DNA of 64,000 bases, taken from a candidate division LCP-89 bacterium (lineage in GTDB: Bacteria > Electryoneota > B3-LCP). The position numbers and the translations under genes were made by a program. This document shows, one piece after another, positions 16,869 through 24,947 of this stretch (position 1 is its first letter; every line of letters starts with the position of its first letter). The notes under the pieces were generated by a model. That model was not told where the DNA came from. It did no database searches and was given only the letters and a program-made list of their open reading frames with translations. The DNA lies in the NCBI GenBank assembly GCA_025774555.1, contig JALGVT010000001.1:62001-126000 (forward strand), given 5' to 3'.

Positions 16869-17237
16869 TCAAAGTTGTTTTCTTAAAGTGTGTATTAATC
16901 CTGCGATTTGTCGTGAGATATTTACTGCTATAATCAAGATGTTATTATATTTCTCCTCTTCCAAATACCCCAGTTCGTATGCAATAATAAGTTGACTTCG
17001 TAATTAACCCGCAGACCCTTTTGCAATAAATAGAAATCTGATATACTCTTTCGTTGATCCACGTTCATGTCCTTCCGCGATATTACTACTAATGGATACA
17101 GCAGAGCGACGAATTTGGTCTTTCAAAGAATAATCTGTTGCTAAGCCGCCACTTTCACATAGCTTATATACTTTCAATGCTATGTCCTTCGACTGCTGCC
17201 ATATTGGAAGCTCTTCAAACCTCTTGAAATTTCCCAA
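16869..17237 (-). pseudogene. Four-helix-bundle (S23/IVP-like) protein gene with one in-frame nonsense codon
   Basis: Read from ATG 17237 the frame covers 123 codons, the normal size of this family. It begins FKRFEELPIWQQSKDIALKVY, continues SLKDQIRRSAVSISSNIAEG and GSTKEYIRFLFIAKGSAG, then hits TAA at 17006-17004. After that codon the same frame continues LRSQLIIAYELGYLEEE...TLRKQL and ends in TGA at 16871-16869. Family members have GSAGELRTQL here, so a GAA-to-TAA change explains the stop. The protein family is also found as intervening sequences in 23S rRNA genes. The gene lies within the molybdoenzyme operon between the FeS and large subunits. Confidence 0.85.
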
Positions 17238-17291
17238 AGCTACTTACGTAGTAAAACAAATTTGTTATTTTCTTTTTATTTTTTATTTAAT
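17238..17291. other. AT-only low-complexity spacer
   Basis: The spacer between the FeS-subunit gene and the four-helix-bundle pseudogene is almost entirely A/T (TTTTTATTTTTTATTTAATT-type text at about 17268-17300, running into the last codons of the FeS gene). It differs from the mixed composition of the surrounding operon and fits insertion of the pseudogene segment. Confidence 0.5.
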
Positions 17292-17753
17292 TTATTTTTT
17301 ATTTGCTGCCTTTACGGCAGCCACAATCTTCTCGTAGCCGGTACAACGACATAAATTCCCCTGCAATGCCCGCCGAATCTCTTCTTCGGTCGGATCAGGT
17401 TTTTTGTCCAGCAGAGCCTTTGAGGTCATAATCATACCCGGCGTGCAAAAGCCGCACTGGATGGCTCCCTCCTGAATGAATGCTTCCTGCAGAGGGTGCA
17501 GATCGTTGCCGTCTGCCAGTCCCTCGATGGTCTCGATTTCACAGCCATCTGCTTCCACCGCTAATATCAGACAGCTATTCACCGCCTTGCCATCAACGAT
17601 GACGGTGCAGGCGCCGCAATCACCCTCGCCGCACCCTTCATGCGTGCCGGTCATCTCTAAATCTCTGCGCAACAGGTCGATTAAACGCCAGTTTGCCGGC
17701 ACGTTAAACCGAAATTCTTCGCCATTTATGGTAAGTTCAATTGGATATAGCAT
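17292..17753 (-). CDS. Xanthine dehydrogenase family protein, [2Fe-2S] subunit
   Basis: 153 residues. The N-terminal plant-type [2Fe-2S] ferredoxin domain has the cysteine pattern [15 protein letters not shown] with the fourth Cys in NSCLIL. The C-terminal helical [2Fe-2S] domain has QCGFCTPGM and [11 protein letters not shown]. This is the standard small subunit that passes electrons from the molybdenum site to FAD. It lies 17 bp after the FAD-subunit gene. Confidence 0.95.
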   Translation of the reverse strand: MLYPIELTINGEEFRFNVPANWRLIDLLRRDLEMTGTHEGCGEGDCGACTVIVDGKAVNSCLILAVEADGCEIETIEGLADGNDLHPLQEAFIQEGAIQCGFCTPGMIMTSKALLDKKPDPTEEEIRRALQGNLCRCTGYEKIVAAVKAANKK

Positions 17754-17770
17754 TGTTTATCTCGAGGTTA

Positions 17771-18592
17771 TCAAAATACGATCTGATAGGCTTTTTTCAC
17801 CAGCGGAGCTATGACAGCCCTGCGGTATTCAGCCGAGGAGCGCACGTCGTCTATCGGCGCGGCTGCCCTGGCGGCTTCTTCCGCCGCTTCATCTATCTTC
17901 CCTTTGTCTATCAACGCTTCAGCGGCAGGAACTCGGATCGGCGTCGGCGCCACCGCGCCCAGCACGAGGCGGGACGATAGCTCACCGTGAATCTTCATCG
18001 AAAGGCAGACGCCGACAGCGGCTATGTCCATGGCCTCCCTTAAGGTCTGCTTGATGTAATGCGCCTTTCTGGCGATGTCCGGAATGGTTATCGAAACGAG
18101 GAGATCGCCCGGTTTCATTACCGTTTCTCCCGGGCCGGTGAAAAAGTCAGCGATGGGGATCTTTTTCATCGCTTCACCGGAAAAATATTCTATCTCGGTG
18201 TCCAGAACAATCAACGCTGGAGCAGTATCCGCGGAAGGTGAGGCATTGGCTAAATTTCCACCCAGAGTTCCTCGATTGCGCACCTGTTCACACGCCATAG
18301 TTGCCGCAGCCTGGGACAGCGCCGGACTTCGCTGTCTGATCAGCTCGTTTTCAACCAATTCCGACAGAGTCGTCATCGCTCCGATCTTTATACCGTAATC
18401 ACCTATTGGCGTTACGTCTTGCATCTCAGGGACTTTTTTAAGATCGACGAGCATCTGCGGCGCTATAATTCCCTGCTTCATTCTGACGAGAATGTCGGTT
18501 CCGCCGGCATAGGGAATGGCTCCTGGAGTACTCTGTAAAACTGAGACCGCCTCCAACATGCTGGCTGGTCTGCTATATTCGAACTGTTTCAT
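17771..18592 (-). CDS. Xanthine dehydrogenase family protein, FAD-binding subunit
   Basis: 273 residues with the FAD-binding type 2 motifs of the CoxM/XdhB family: PYAGGTDILVRMKQG near the start, TLGGNLANASPSADTAPALIVLD around 110-135, and a CO-dehydrogenase flavoprotein C-terminal domain (MDIAAVGVCLSMKI, RVPAAEALIDKG). It forms the medium subunit of the molybdoenzyme encoded downstream. Its ATG overlaps the stop of the upstream oxidoreductase gamma-subunit gene by 4 nt, showing translational coupling. Confidence 0.94.
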   Translation of the reverse strand: MKQFEYSRPASMLEAVSVLQSTPGAIPYAGGTDILVRMKQGIIAPQMLVDLKKVPEMQDVTPIGDYGIKIGAMTTLSELVENELIRQRSPALSQAAATMACEQVRNRGTLGGNLANASPSADTAPALIVLDTEIEYFSGEAMKKIPIADFFTGPGETVMKPGDLLVSITIPDIARKAHYIKQTLREAMDIAAVGVCLSMKIHGELSSRLVLGAVAPTPIRVPAAEALIDKGKIDEAAEEAARAAAPIDDVRSSAEYRRAVIAPLVKKAYQIVF

Positions 18593-19152
18593 CCTTCAAC
18601 GACCGAATTATTTCTGTGCCCTGCTTCAAACGCCTGAATATTCAAATCTTTAAAGCGTCCCGGGGAAATATCTGATATGACCTCTTTCAAGGCGTCGCCG
18701 CTTAACGGGAAACCATCCGATCCGGCGGCAAATCCGATCAGAATCTGGTTCAGCACTACCGGCGCGTTCATTTTCAGCGCGATTGCCGATGCATCCAAAT
18801 ACTTGATCTGAATTTCTCTCTCTTTCAGCAGCGCCTGTATTTTTTCCGGGATGAAATTCAGATCTGCAGCGTCAATATAGGCGATGCCGCCGCGTTTAAG
18901 AAATGTGAGATTAGCAAAGATCTCTGTTTTTTCAAAACAGAAGAGCAGATCGGCGTCACCGCGCTTGATTAAGGGTCCATGGTGAGAACCGATTTTCATG
19001 TGTGAAGTGACCGATCCGCCGCGCTGGCTCATGCCGTGAGTTTCAGATCCGATGACGGCATCTCCACCGCGGATGGCTGTTTCAGAAAGAATGCGAGTGG
19101 CAAACAGAATACCCTGTCCGCCTACTCCGCAAAGCAGTACCTGGAGATTCAT
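18589..19152 (-). CDS. 2-oxoacid:acceptor oxidoreductase gamma subunit (IorB/PorC-like), orphan
   Basis: 187 residues matching the pyruvate/ketoisovalerate oxidoreductase catalytic domain found in indolepyruvate oxidoreductase beta and 2-oxoacid oxidoreductase gamma subunits: CGVGGQGILFATRILSETA, SETHGMSQRGGSVTSHMKIG, ADLLFCFEKTE, VVLNQILIGFAAG. Such subunits work with thiamine-diphosphate and ferredoxin-type subunits, none of which is encoded nearby. It is the first gene of the molybdoenzyme operon, preceded by AAGGA, and is coupled to the FAD subunit. A role in a shared redox pathway or electron transfer to the molybdoenzyme is conjecture. Confidence 0.88.
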   Translation of the reverse strand: MNLQVLLCGVGGQGILFATRILSETAIRGGDAVIGSETHGMSQRGGSVTSHMKIGSHHGPLIKRGDADLLFCFEKTEIFANLTFLKRGGIAYIDAADLNFIPEKIQALLKEREIQIKYLDASAIALKMNAPVVLNQILIGFAAGSDGFPLSGDALKEVISDISPGRFKDLNIQAFEAGHRNNSVVEG

Positions 19153-19357
19153 AATTCCTTTAATTTTCTATTATTAACTACAAATATTGCTCGTTTAAAT
19201 TGAAACAGTAAAGTAATAAAAAATCTTGAAAAGATCAACCGAAAAATCCGAAATCCGTTCTGCGCCTAAATCGGCACTCTAATTGCTTCTATGATGCACA
19301 ATGCAAAATCGATTGAGCAACGCTCTATACGATATTATCATAAAATATTGAAAATCA

Positions 19358-19534
19358 GATACTGTTGCAAAATACATATTATGTCATTCCCGTGAAAACG
19401 GGTCCGTAGGACTCCTATGGAGAATCCAGCTATGTAACTGATATTTCTGGACTCCCGCTTTTCCCGAAGGGATGCCTTCGGCACGCGGGAGTGACAGTTG
19501 GATATACATTATAATGTTTTTCAACAGTCTCAAA
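19358..19534. repeat. MITE-like element with TGTCATTCCCG/CGGGAGTGACA inverted ends
   Basis: The left end (ACTGTTGCAAAATACATATT then TGTCATTCCCGTG) and the right end, read on the minus strand (ACTGTTGAAAAACATTATAA then CTGTCACTCCCGCG), are related inverted repeats. The interior has further short palindromes (CCGAAGGGATGCCTTCGG at 19464-19481). The last 50 bp (about 19486-19534) recur in inverted orientation at 56982-57031 with only a few differences. It carries no gene. Confidence 0.75.
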
Positions 19535-19671
19535 GTAATAATATAGAATTTAAAACGATATCAATTAACTCGTTTCGTTCAGATTCACTGGGGAACTTTT
19601 TTCCTGAATCTGGGAAAATTTGTTCACCCAGAAACAAACGAATCACAGCAATTCCACGGAAGAAAACGACC

Positions 19672-20937
19672 ATGAGCCCCAAAGTCAGCATTGTTATTCC
19701 GGTGAAAAATAACCTCAATTTCACAGAGAAATGTTTGAGTTCTATCAAAGCAGCGCCGCCGCGGATCAGTTACGACATAATTGTCATCGACAACGCCTCG
19801 GATGACGGCACCAGAGAATTCCTCGAAGAAAGGAGAGCTGAAGGCGAGCTGGACTTCATCCGCAACGATCCGCCGCAGCATTTCGCCATATCCTGCAACC
19901 AGGGAGCAGAAAAAGCTCGCGGTGAGTATCTCATGTTCCTGAACAATGATACTGAAGCATTCCCCGGCTGGCTGGATGAAATGGTAAAGGTTGCTGAAAC
20001 AGCCGACCGAGTAGGAGCAGTCGGCGCAAAGCTCATGTACCCCGATTATACCATCCAGCACGCGGGCGTAGCTTTCTATAACTCCGACATAAGAAAAGTC
20101 GTATTTCCATACCATATCTTCAAGGATTTCCCCAGATATTCGCCCGCAGTAACAAAGAGAAGAGAATTCAAATGCGTTACCGGCGCCTGTTTGCTGACTC
20201 CGTGGGATCTTTTCTTTCAAATCGGTCGCTTTGATGAAACCTATGTCAACTGCTTCGAAGACGTAGATTACTGTTTAAACCTGCACGAAGCAGGGTATAA
20301 AATAATTTATACTCCCGACGCTGAGCTGATCCATCACGAGGGACAGACGGCAGGACGATCCGACAATATAATTCAGGCGGGAAGATACTTACAATCCAAA
20401 TGGTCAGGGAAAATCTCCGCCGACGATGATGAATATCTCGTTTCTGAAGGATTCTGTGGGTACGAAGATACAATTGGACAATTGATTATCTGTCTGGGAC
20501 CGGAACTTAAAAAGTGGTGGGATCTAACCATCCAGCTTATGGAAATGGAGCAATTTGGTCTCGCCATTAAAGAACTCACAGAAATTGAGAAGGTGATACC
20601 CGGAAATGCCGAGTTCTATGAAGCGAAAGGTAGATGCCAGCTCAGCATGAAAGACCTCTATGAAGCTAAGGTCTCTTATGAAAAAGCAATATTGTATGAT
20701 GATACCCGCATCGAACCGGAGCTGGGACTGATTCTTACGGCAATTGAATCGAAAATGCTTCCGGAGGCGGAACGCCGGTTGACAGGGGTAATCGAGAAAT
20801 TCCCGGACAATCCTCATCGAGGTGAGCTTATTGATCTACTTAAAAAGATCAATCCTGATAATGCCATGATCAACAGAGGTAGAGCAGAAACAATATCCAA
20901 CGCCGCGCATGTACAGACAGATAATCCATTTCAGTGA
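19672..20937 (+). CDS. GT2-family glycosyltransferase with C-terminal TPR region
   Basis: 421 residues. The start is ATG 19672 (GGAAG upstream); the open frame reaches back to 19498 but that part is translated MITE sequence. Residues 1-250 form a GT-A family 2 domain: VSIVIPVKNNLNFTEKCL, IVIDNASDDGTREFL, ISCNQGAEKARGEYLMFLNNDTE (metal-binding DxD equivalent), KCVTGACLLT, FEDVDYCLNLHEAGYKIIYTPDAELIHHEG. The last 150 residues hold TPR-like helices (FYEAKGRCQLSMKDLYEAKVSYEKAI). It resembles rhamnosyl- and other surface-polysaccharide transferases. The acceptor is unknown. The next gene is a close paralogue. Confidence 0.9.
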   Translation: MSPKVSIVIPVKNNLNFTEKCLSSIKAAPPRISYDIIVIDNASDDGTREFLEERRAEGELDFIRNDPPQHFAISCNQGAEKARGEYLMFLNNDTEAFPGWLDEMVKVAETADRVGAVGAKLMYPDYTIQHAGVAFYNSDIRKVVFPYHIFKDFPRYSPAVTKRREFKCVTGACLLTPWDLFFQIGRFDETYVNCFEDVDYCLNLHEAGYKIIYTPDAELIHHEGQTAGRSDNIIQAGRYLQSKWSGKISADDDEYLVSEGFCGYEDTIGQLIICLGPELKKWWDLTIQLMEMEQFGLAIKELTEIEKVIPGNAEFYEAKGRCQLSMKDLYEAKVSYEKAILYDDTRIEPELGLILTAIESKMLPEAERRLTGVIEKFPDNPHRGELIDLLKKINPDNAMINRGRAETISNAAHVQTDNPFQ

Positions 20938-20988
20938 AACCATATCACTTGAAAGTAGAGTATTCATCCCGCAACTGGAGGTAAGCTG

Positions 20989-22257
20989 ATGAAACCTGTG
21001 GTAAGCATTATAATTCCTGTCCGCAACAATCTGCATTTTACAGTGAAGTGTCTTGAATCTATCGCCGCGGCGCCACCCGCCGTCTCGCATGAAATCATCG
21101 TTATCGATAACGCTTCAGATGACGGCACGAAGGAATTCCTCGAAGGGAAAAAAGCGGCTGGCGAGATAGATTTCATACTTAACGATCCGCCTCGGCATTT
21201 CGCCATATCGTGCAATCAGGGGGCTGAAAAAGCGGCAGGCAGATACTTGCTCTTTTTGAACAACGACACCGAAGCTTTCCCCGGCTGGCTGGACGCCATG
21301 GTAGAAACCGCAGAGCGCTATCCTCGCATCGGCGCGGTAGGAGCAAAGCTCCTCTTTCCTGATAACACGATACAGCACGCAGGCGTTGCATTCCACTTCT
21401 ATAAGCGTATTCGTCGCTATGGACCCTACCACATATTCAGACTGTTCCCACGCCACGCCCGCGCTGTGAATAAAGAACGTGAATTTAAATGTGTTACCGG
21501 AGCCTGTCTGCTCACCCCCCGCCAGCTTTTCTTTGAATCCGGATGCTTTGATGAGCGGTTCGTCAACTGCTTCGAAGATGTCGATTACTGCCTGCGGTTA
21601 TGGCATGCGGGATATAAGATCATCTACACACCCAAAGCGGAGCTTATCCACTATGAGGGACAGACCACTGGAAGAAAGGATAACGAGGTTGTCTCAGACA
21701 AAATTCTCAGAGAGAAATGGGAAGGCAAATTGATGGCGGACGAACTCAACTACCTCGAGGAAGAGGGGTTCGTCATGGAAGAAGACGAATTGGGTCAGTT
21801 GACGATCTTCCCCGGTAAAGAACTGCAGGAATGGTGGCAAGCCGTCAATCGTTTGATGGAGATGAATGAATACCGCATGGTCCTGGAAGAGGTGGATAAA
21901 ATCGAACAGGTCCTTGGCAATAACTACATGAGATTCCATGAGTTACGCGGGCAGTGTCATACAGCTCTCGAGGATTATCGCGCAGCGCGCATGGCGTATG
22001 CCAGAGCTCAGAATCTGGATCCAAAGAATCCTGAGCTTAAATGGGGTCTGGTTCAGGTGGCGCTTGCTGAAGGCAAAACGAAGGAAGCAGTTACTATACT
22101 TAACAGGTTAATCAATAAATATCCCGATGACGAAAAGCTTAGTTTGTGGCAGGAGACATTAGACGAAATTGACAGAGTTGAAGATCCCCGGTTAGTAACA
22201 GATCAGATACGACAAAAGAATTCGTTAGATCTATCATTAACTCAATCCGCAGTTTAA
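20989..22257 (+). CDS. GT2-family glycosyltransferase with C-terminal TPR region (tandem paralogue)
   Basis: 422 residues, collinear with the preceding gene from the first residue to the TPR tail: VSIIIPVRNNLHFTVKCLESI, VIDNASDDGTKEFLEGKK, FLNNDTEAFPGWLDAMVE, KCVTGACLLTPRQLFFESGCFDE, FEDVDYCLRLWHAGYKIIYTPKAELIHYEG, then TPR-like helices (FHELRGQCHTALEDYRAARMAYARA). A strong CTGGAGGTAAGCTG ribosome-binding site precedes the ATG. Tandem duplicates of this kind often add successive sugars or the same sugar to different acceptors. It converges with the methyltransferase gene, leaving only 13 bp between stop codons. Confidence 0.9.
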   Translation: MKPVVSIIIPVRNNLHFTVKCLESIAAAPPAVSHEIIVIDNASDDGTKEFLEGKKAAGEIDFILNDPPRHFAISCNQGAEKAAGRYLLFLNNDTEAFPGWLDAMVETAERYPRIGAVGAKLLFPDNTIQHAGVAFHFYKRIRRYGPYHIFRLFPRHARAVNKEREFKCVTGACLLTPRQLFFESGCFDERFVNCFEDVDYCLRLWHAGYKIIYTPKAELIHYEGQTTGRKDNEVVSDKILREKWEGKLMADELNYLEEEGFVMEEDELGQLTIFPGKELQEWWQAVNRLMEMNEYRMVLEEVDKIEQVLGNNYMRFHELRGQCHTALEDYRAARMAYARAQNLDPKNPELKWGLVQVALAEGKTKEAVTILNRLINKYPDDEKLSLWQETLDEIDRVEDPRLVTDQIRQKNSLDLSLTQSAV

Positions 22258-22270
22258 TCACTATTCAGCT

Positions 22271-23008
22271 TTATGTTTTCTTTGCCTTAACGAAAATCGT
22301 TGAGGAGAAAACAGGGACCTTGGTGGTATCCCCTCTGAATATCTGCTTTCGCAGCAATCCCTTCAGCCTTTCATTCTTTACCACATCCATTGGCGCGGTC
22401 AATAATTCCGTAGTAACGTCGGTGAATCCTGCTGATTGCACTATCCCTTCGATCTTTGCGCGTGTATAGATACGCGCTCTCGCCCAACGATCATGAATCG
22501 GCTTGGGCAGCCATGAAAAGAACGGGACTCGATTCCAGGGCAGCAGTGGCAGATCTGCGCCATGCGTTTCGAAGATCCACCAGCGGTGCGGCACAGACAT
22601 GATCAAGTTGCCGCCCGGCTTTAAAACGCGCCGGATTTCTTGAAGGGTCTGATCCTGGCTGAAAACGTGTTCAAGCATCTCGAAGCAGGTAACGAAGTCG
22701 AAAGTGTCATCCTTGAAGGGCAAAGTTTCACTGTTCCCACCCATTAACAGAATGTTTGATATTTTCCGGCTTACCAAGTCTCGTCTAAAGCCGGGCAGCC
22801 GGTTGGCTTGCAGATCAATTCCTGCCGCAAACTCCATGCGCTTCGCGAAGTATTCCGTCTGACTGGCATTACCGCAACCGATATCCAGCAGCCTGCCGCC
22901 ATCTTCAAGCCCCTTAACATGTTGGAGCGCGACACGATACCGCCTTTCATGGAAAATACTGCCGCGAGGAATCGGTTCACCGGGTAAAATATGCTTCAGC
23001 TCATTCAT
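22271..23008 (-). CDS. Class I SAM-dependent methyltransferase
   Basis: 245 residues with a Rossmann methyltransferase core: LLDIGCGNASQTEYFAKRM (motif I), GIDLQANRLPGFRRDL, NSETLPFKDDTFDFVTCFEMLEHV (motif II/III) and VLKPGGNLIMSVPHRWW. These are UbiE/COQ5-like Methyltransf_11 features. The C-terminal part is aromatic and basic (FFSWLPKPIHDRWARARIYT), as in polyketide, quinone and lipid methyltransferases. The ATG lies inside the end of the upstream flavoprotein gene (8-nt overlap), so the two probably act in one pathway. Confidence 0.88.
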   Translation of the reverse strand: MNELKHILPGEPIPRGSIFHERRYRVALQHVKGLEDGGRLLDIGCGNASQTEYFAKRMEFAAGIDLQANRLPGFRRDLVSRKISNILLMGGNSETLPFKDDTFDFVTCFEMLEHVFSQDQTLQEIRRVLKPGGNLIMSVPHRWWIFETHGADLPLLPWNRVPFFSWLPKPIHDRWARARIYTRAKIEGIVQSAGFTDVTTELLTAPMDVVKNERLKGLLRKQIFRGDTTKVPVFSSTIFVKAKKT

Positions 23009-24311
23009 GTCGTTCCAATATCAAATTCGCAGCTCTTTTTCCAGATCGAACTGCTGCTTCCACCGTCGGTGGAAGCTCAGGATCCAACCAGTCTCCGGCG
23101 AGGAAGAGATGCGGCGTTCTGGTAGTCTGCCTCAGTCGTTTCCCCCATAAGGCTTCCGGGCGCAGCGGCGTCGCGCGTTTCTCGCTGACCAGTCTTACCG
23201 ATTTCCAGCTTACATTTCTCAACTGTGGGAAAACTTTATGAGAGCTATCCATAATAGCGCGTATCCCGCTGTTTGATCGATCAACTTTCCCGTTCCCCAG
23301 CAAAAAACAGAGCGGCGCATTTCTACGTCCCCAGATACGCCCGAAATCAAATACCCAATCTACCGCGCCTTCCGGCGTACAGATAAATTCATCTAAAAGT
23401 GGTCGCTCGTCAGCCCAGAGGTAGAGGGAACTGATCGGTTGTGTCCTCCATGACTTTAAATCGAGTTCCGCCTTAATATCCTCACCTGCGGAGGTATTTG
23501 ATAGAAGACTATCCAACGCCCAGGGCGGAAGCGCGGCAACGACCGCGTCATATTTGCCTCTCTTACCATCGTGGAAAGAAACGTCCAAAGCCATCCTTGC
23601 GTCAACCTTCACGGATGAAACCGGTGTCTTCAGCAATACTTCAACCCCGGCACGGTTTAAAGCTTGTTTAGCTCCCCGATTGAAGACCGAATCCAGAGTC
23701 CTTCTTGCAAAACCCAGTCTGCCGCCGCTAAATCCTCTGCAGAATCCCTCTTTGAATACCACCTGCAAATAGGATAACGGCAGACTGCTGGAATCTACGT
23801 TTAAAGCGGCTTGTATCAGAGGCTCCCAGAAAATTCGGCGTTCTTCTGCCTGTGAATTCTCCTCTAACCATGTTTGCATCGAGAGCACCTCTGAGTCACG
23901 CCCCGTCAGCAGCCGTCCCGCAGCTCGAACGACTCTGCCGCGCGCCCGCAGATTCAGAAGAGAAAAGGCGAGCAGACCGCCTGCAAGGTTCAACGGCGCT
24001 GGCAGCGCCCATTCGGTAAATTTCGCACGGCTGCCATCATATAGCACAAAGGGGATTCTGCCGGGGAAAGGGAAATGCAAATCCCCGCCTGAATCCAGCT
24101 CTTCTAAAAGGCGTCGGGTAGAAGTGTAACTGCTGAGAAAGAGATGTGGTCCATTATCGAATTTCGTCGGTATGCCTTTGGCGGAATGGCTGCACAATCG
24201 TCCACCGAGATAGGGCAGCGCTTCAGATATTGTTACCTGAACGCCCGCCTTATTCAATTCCCATGCTGTGGCGATACCGGCAATCCCGCCGCCTATGATG
24301 AGGGTATGCAA
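23001..24311 (-). CDS. FAD-dependent amine-oxidase-fold desaturase, HpnE (hydroxysqualene dehydroxylase)-like
   Basis: 436 residues. The N-terminal dinucleotide-binding motif is IIGGGIAGIATAWELNKAGVQVTISEA followed by LGGRLCS; a C-terminal FAD motif reads LFLAGDWLDPELPPTVEAAVRSG. The middle segment FWEPLIQAALNVDSSSLPLSYLQVVF is characteristic of squalene-associated FAD-dependent desaturases (HpnE) and related carotenoid enzymes. No squalene synthase (HpnC/HpnD) or cyclase is in the window, so the terpenoid substrate is inferred. Coupling to a methyltransferase suggests modification of a lipid or isoprenoid. Confidence 0.8.
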   Translation of the reverse strand: MHTLIIGGGIAGIATAWELNKAGVQVTISEALPYLGGRLCSHSAKGIPTKFDNGPHLFLSSYTSTRRLLEELDSGGDLHFPFPGRIPFVLYDGSRAKFTEWALPAPLNLAGGLLAFSLLNLRARGRVVRAAGRLLTGRDSEVLSMQTWLEENSQAEERRIFWEPLIQAALNVDSSSLPLSYLQVVFKEGFCRGFSGGRLGFARRTLDSVFNRGAKQALNRAGVEVLLKTPVSSVKVDARMALDVSFHDGKRGKYDAVVAALPPWALDSLLSNTSAGEDIKAELDLKSWRTQPISSLYLWADERPLLDEFICTPEGAVDWVFDFGRIWGRRNAPLCFLLGNGKVDRSNSGIRAIMDSSHKVFPQLRNVSWKSVRLVSEKRATPLRPEALWGKRLRQTTRTPHLFLAGDWLDPELPPTVEAAVRSGKRAANLILERHE

Positions 24312-24533
24312 GTCAACCCCGATGCGATTTACTAAAACCCATTATACATAAAATATTGTTGTGTCCGGCATTAACCATGAATCAACATGTGTTACCAGGC
24401 AAACCTACCCCGGACACTCGCCAATATACTCAATTTTATTTTCCGAATCAAGCGATATTCATATCAGTCTGTAAATCCATCTATAAATACCCATGCGATG
24501 GTATTGTTTTAGGAGCGTATATTGCCTTTTCTC

Positions 24534-24562
24534 TTGATTTTGCCATAAGTTTTCCGTAAATT
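24534..24562 (+). promoter_or_regulatory. Candidate sigma-70 promoter of the partner-switching operon
   Basis: TTGATT (24534-24539) and TAAATT (24557-24562) are spaced by 17 bp. They lie about 40 bp upstream of the STAS gene, which has a strong TGGAGGC ribosome-binding site. The -10 match is moderate. The rest of the 292-bp gap before it (from 24312) shows nothing recognisable. Confidence 0.45.
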
Positions 24563-24603
24563 AGGCGCGATTAGATTAATCAGCCATTACTAATGGAGGC
24601 AAA

Positions 24604-24942
24604 ATGAAACTGAAAAGCCGTACAGAAGGCGACATCGTGATCCTTGAGGTTAAAGGTAAGGTCATGGGAGGACCCGATGCAGCAGTCTTCCAAGAAGCAA
24701 TCAAAGCGGAAATCGGAAAAGGGATAAAAAAATTCATCTTCGATCTCGGAGGCGTAGATTGGATGAACTCTTCCGGTTTGGGAATCCTCATAGGAGGGCT
24801 GACAACGATTAGAAACATAGAAGGCGAATTGAAGCTCGCAAATGTGACTGATAAGATTCAGAGCCTCTTCATGATCACTAAACTGGTTACCATCTTCGAC
24901 TCGCACGAAACCGTGGAAAACGCACTGAATAGCTTCAACTGA
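24604..24942 (+). CDS. STAS-domain anti-sigma factor antagonist
   Basis: 112 residues forming a single STAS domain (SpoIIAA/RsbV type): IVILEVKGKVMGGPDAAVF, KKFIFDLGGVDWMNSSGLGILIGGLTTIRNIEGELKLANV. The DWMNSSGLG loop carries the serine pair (S56/S57) where such proteins are phosphorylated by an RsbW/SpoIIAB kinase. It is followed 5 bp later by a SpoIIE-type phosphatase and then by an RsbW-like kinase, completing a partner-switching module. Confidence 0.93.
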   Translation: MKLKSRTEGDIVILEVKGKVMGGPDAAVFQEAIKAEIGKGIKKFIFDLGGVDWMNSSGLGILIGGLTTIRNIEGELKLANVTDKIQSLFMITKLVTIFDSHETVENALNSFN

Positions 24943-24947
24943 TCACC

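Noticed and set aside
19498-19671. N-terminal extension of the first GT2 glycosyltransferase
   Set aside because: It is translated repeat sequence. The conserved GT2 start and a ribosome-binding site coincide at 19672.
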